From contig NZ_BNED01000005.1 in assembly GCF_016755875.1 (NCBI RefSeq), forward strand, positions 1,426,001 through 1,490,000: a stretch of DNA of 64,000 bases, read 5' to 3'. The notes beneath the pieces were generated by a model. The model was not told the DNA's origin and searched no databases. It was given only the letters and a program-made list of their open reading frames with translations. The DNA is from Streptomyces spororaveus (GTDB lineage: Bacteria; Actinomycetota; Actinomycetes; Streptomycetales; Streptomycetaceae). The position numbers and the translations under genes are program-made. This document shows, in pieces, positions 62,637-64,000 of this stretch. Numbering within the stretch: position 1 is the stretch's first letter; each line of letters starts with the position of its first letter.

Positions 62637-63500
62637 TCAGGTCTTGACGGCTCCCTCGCCCACGCCCTTGAAGAAGAAACGCTGGAGGGCGAAGAAGAGG
62701 AGCATCATCGGGAGGAGCGCCGCCATCGCGCCGGCGGCGACGAGGCGCTGGTCGTTGACGGTGGTGGCGCCGGCCAGGGTCTTGAGGCCGAGCTGGAGGG
62801 TGTAGTTGTCGCTGTTCGTGAGGACCAGCAGGGGCCACAGGAAGTCGTCCCACGCGCCCATGAAGCTGGTGATGCAGACGACGGCGAGGGCGCCCTTGGC
62901 GGCGGGGAGGAAGACCCGGGTGAAGCGGGTCCATTCGCCCGCCCCGTCCAGGACCGCGGCCTCCTCGACCTCCCTGGGCACGGCGAGGAAGGCCGCCCGC
63001 ATGACCATGATGTTGAGGACGGAGACCGCGCCGGGGAGCCAGACGCCGATGAGGGTGTCGACCAGGCCCATCTCGCGGACGGTGAGGAACATCGAGATCA
63101 TCACGGACTCGAAGGGGAACATCAGGGTGGCCACCAGCACGGTGAAGACGACCTGGCGGCCCTTCCAGGCGGCCCGGGAGAGGGCGTAGCCGCCCATCGA
63201 CGCGAAGAGCATGTTCGAGGTGATCGCGAGGACGGCGACGGTGAGGGTGTTGCCGGCGTACCGCGCCAGCGGGAAGGACTCGGCGACCCGGACGTAGTTG
63301 TCGAGGGTGGGCCGCGCGGGCAGCACGCCGTCGTACACGTTCTCGGTGCGGCCGCGTATCGAGGTCAGGAACTGCCAGACGATCGGGCCCAGCATGACCA
63401 CGAGCATCAGCACCAGCGTGGCGTACCGCCCGGCCAGGCCGATCCGGCGGCGCCTGCGGGCGGCGGCGGTGCTCCGGGCGGGGGACGGCGTGCCGCTCAT
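62637..63500 (-). CDS. Carbohydrate ABC transporter permease (MalG-like)
   Basis: A 287-residue permease with six hydrophobic helices and the EAA loop VEEAAVLDGAGEWTRFTRVF, which docks the ATPase. The N-terminus is Arg-rich and cytoplasmic. It overlaps the upstream permease by ATGA and lies 77 bases before the alpha-mannosidase gene, so a mannose-containing oligosaccharide substrate is inferred. Confidence 0.9.
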   Translation of the reverse strand: MSGTPSPARSTAAARRRRRIGLAGRYATLVLMLVVMLGPIVWQFLTSIRGRTENVYDGVLPARPTLDNYVRVAESFPLARYAGNTLTVAVLAITSNMLFASMGGYALSRAAWKGRQVVFTVLVATLMFPFESVMISMFLTVREMGLVDTLIGVWLPGAVSVLNIMVMRAAFLAVPREVEEAAVLDGAGEWTRFTRVFLPAAKGALAVVCITSFMGAWDDFLWPLLVLTNSDNYTLQLGLKTLAGATTVNDQRLVAAGAMAALLPMMLLFFALQRFFFKGVGEGAVKT

Positions 63501-64000
63501 CGCTCGTCCCCCTTCGACAGACGGCGGCCCAGCAGGCTGAAGACCAGGGTCAGGAGGAACAGCAGGATGGAGATGGCGGAGGCGTAGCCGGTCTCGCCGG
63601 AGAAGCCGAGGCCGACCTGGCGGATCAGGAAGGGCAGGGTGCGGGCGCCGCCGCCGGGGCCGCCGCTCTCGCCGCCGAGTATGTAGATCTCGGTGAACAC
63701 GCGGAGCGCCGAGATGGCGGAGAGGGTGCCGACGAGCAGCATCATCGGCTTCACCTGGGGCACGGTGATGCTGAAGAAGCGGCGGACGGGGCCCGCGCCG
63801 TCGATCGAGGCCGCTTCGTGGAGGGTGGCGGGGACGTTCCCGAGGGCCGCCAGGTAGAAGACCATGTAGTAGCCGAGGCCCTTCCACACGGTCACGATCA
63901 TCGCGGAGACGAGCAGCATCGCGGAGTCCGTCAGGAACGGGACCGGCTCGGACACGAGGTGCAGCCGCCGGAAGACGGTGTTGACGAGGCCGTCGCTGCG
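63497..64000 (-). CDS. Carbohydrate ABC transporter permease (MalF-like), 5' end outside window
   Basis: The visible 167 residues are the C-terminal part of a sugar permease: MIVTVWKGLGYYMVFYLAAL, EAA loop LHEAASIDGAGPVRRFFSIT, and the last two helices. The reading frame is open to the window edge, so the gene starts beyond 64000. Partner of the MalG-like permease; the binding protein and any ATPase are not in view. Confidence 0.88.
   Translation of the reverse strand, partial: RSDGLVNTVFRRLHLVSEPVPFLTDSAMLLVSAMIVTVWKGLGYYMVFYLAALGNVPATLHEAASIDGAGPVRRFFSITVPQVKPMMLLVGTLSAISALRVFTEIYILGGESGGPGGGARTLPFLIRQVGLGFSGETGYASAISILLFLLTLVFSLLGRRLSKGDER

Noticed and set aside
61006..62805. 600-codon plus-strand frame over the mannosidase
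   Set aside because: Antisense shadow of GH38; no domain-like sequence, and its composition mirrors the complement codons.

Overview
The window is very GC-rich, with tight gene packing, frequent GTG/TTG starts, purine-rich ribosome binding sites and many ATGA/GTGA stop-start overlaps. Together with the gene content (SpoIIE-type phosphatase, SigK/RskA pair, RsbW-like ATPase, PucR and WYL regulators, DUF1996, DUF4142 and Yx(F/W/Y)xxD lipoproteins), this points to a Streptomyces or close relative, in ordinary chromosomal and accessory sequence. No rRNA, tRNA or CRISPR array was seen.

Layout. 1-4.6 kb: the end of a TetR regulator, a metallo-beta-lactamase-fold hydrolase, a small AtzG/GatC-like protein coupled to an amidase, and a secreted pyroglutamyl-peptidase-like protein with Ser at the catalytic Cys position. 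4.8-12.2 kb: an MscS channel, a DUF4118 membrane protein, a PAS-GAF-PP2C phosphatase, a GNAT enzyme, and an MFS exporter divergent from a LysR regulator with a palindromic operator. 12.3-13.9 kb: an IS630-type element carrying a passenger gene, inserted in the stop codon of an RskA anti-sigma gene. 13.9-19.6 kb: rskA-sigK, an RsbW-like ATPase and three secreted proteins. 19.7-27.2 kb: a molybdenum and purine island (HTH-TOBE regulator, PucR regulator, xanthine-dehydrogenase-type FAD and Fe-S/Moco genes, a second Moco-type oxidoreductase gene, a di-Mop protein). Both molybdoenzyme genes are broken here. 27.3-29.6 kb: a metal ABC transporter. 29.8-34.6 kb: acyl-CoA ligase, CoA transferase and acyl-CoA dehydrogenase. 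35.8-37.9 kb: an eroded stretch with a HEAT-repeat pseudogene and a hydrolase lacking its expected stop. 38-41.3 kb: WYL regulator, GH88-like hydrolase and MFS. 41.5-45.7 kb: Met-rich membrane protein, ECF sigma factor, DUF4142 and DUF1996. 45.7-46.2 kb: a gene-free block dense in palindromes. 46.2-52.3 kb: a PucR-type regulator with a charged repeat insert, divergent from a b-type-cytochrome-like protein, a NuoF-ferredoxin fusion and two lipoproteins, which look like an uncharacterised electron-transfer module. 52.5-59.5 kb: secreted peptidase, SRPBCC protein, an MFS gene with no canonical start, PRC-barrel protein, thioesterase, FadH and a kinase remnant. 59.5-64 kb: GH38 alpha-mannosidase with two sugar ABC permeases, the second running off the window.

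Themes. Several genes carry recent lesions: one-base insertion, microhomology deletion, IS insertion at a stop codon, lost start, lost stop. A roughly 120-nt noncoding element occurs twice, with a shorter related third copy, always between divergent genes, and two copies flank the molybdenum island. All functional calls come from reading motifs by eye; no database search was run.
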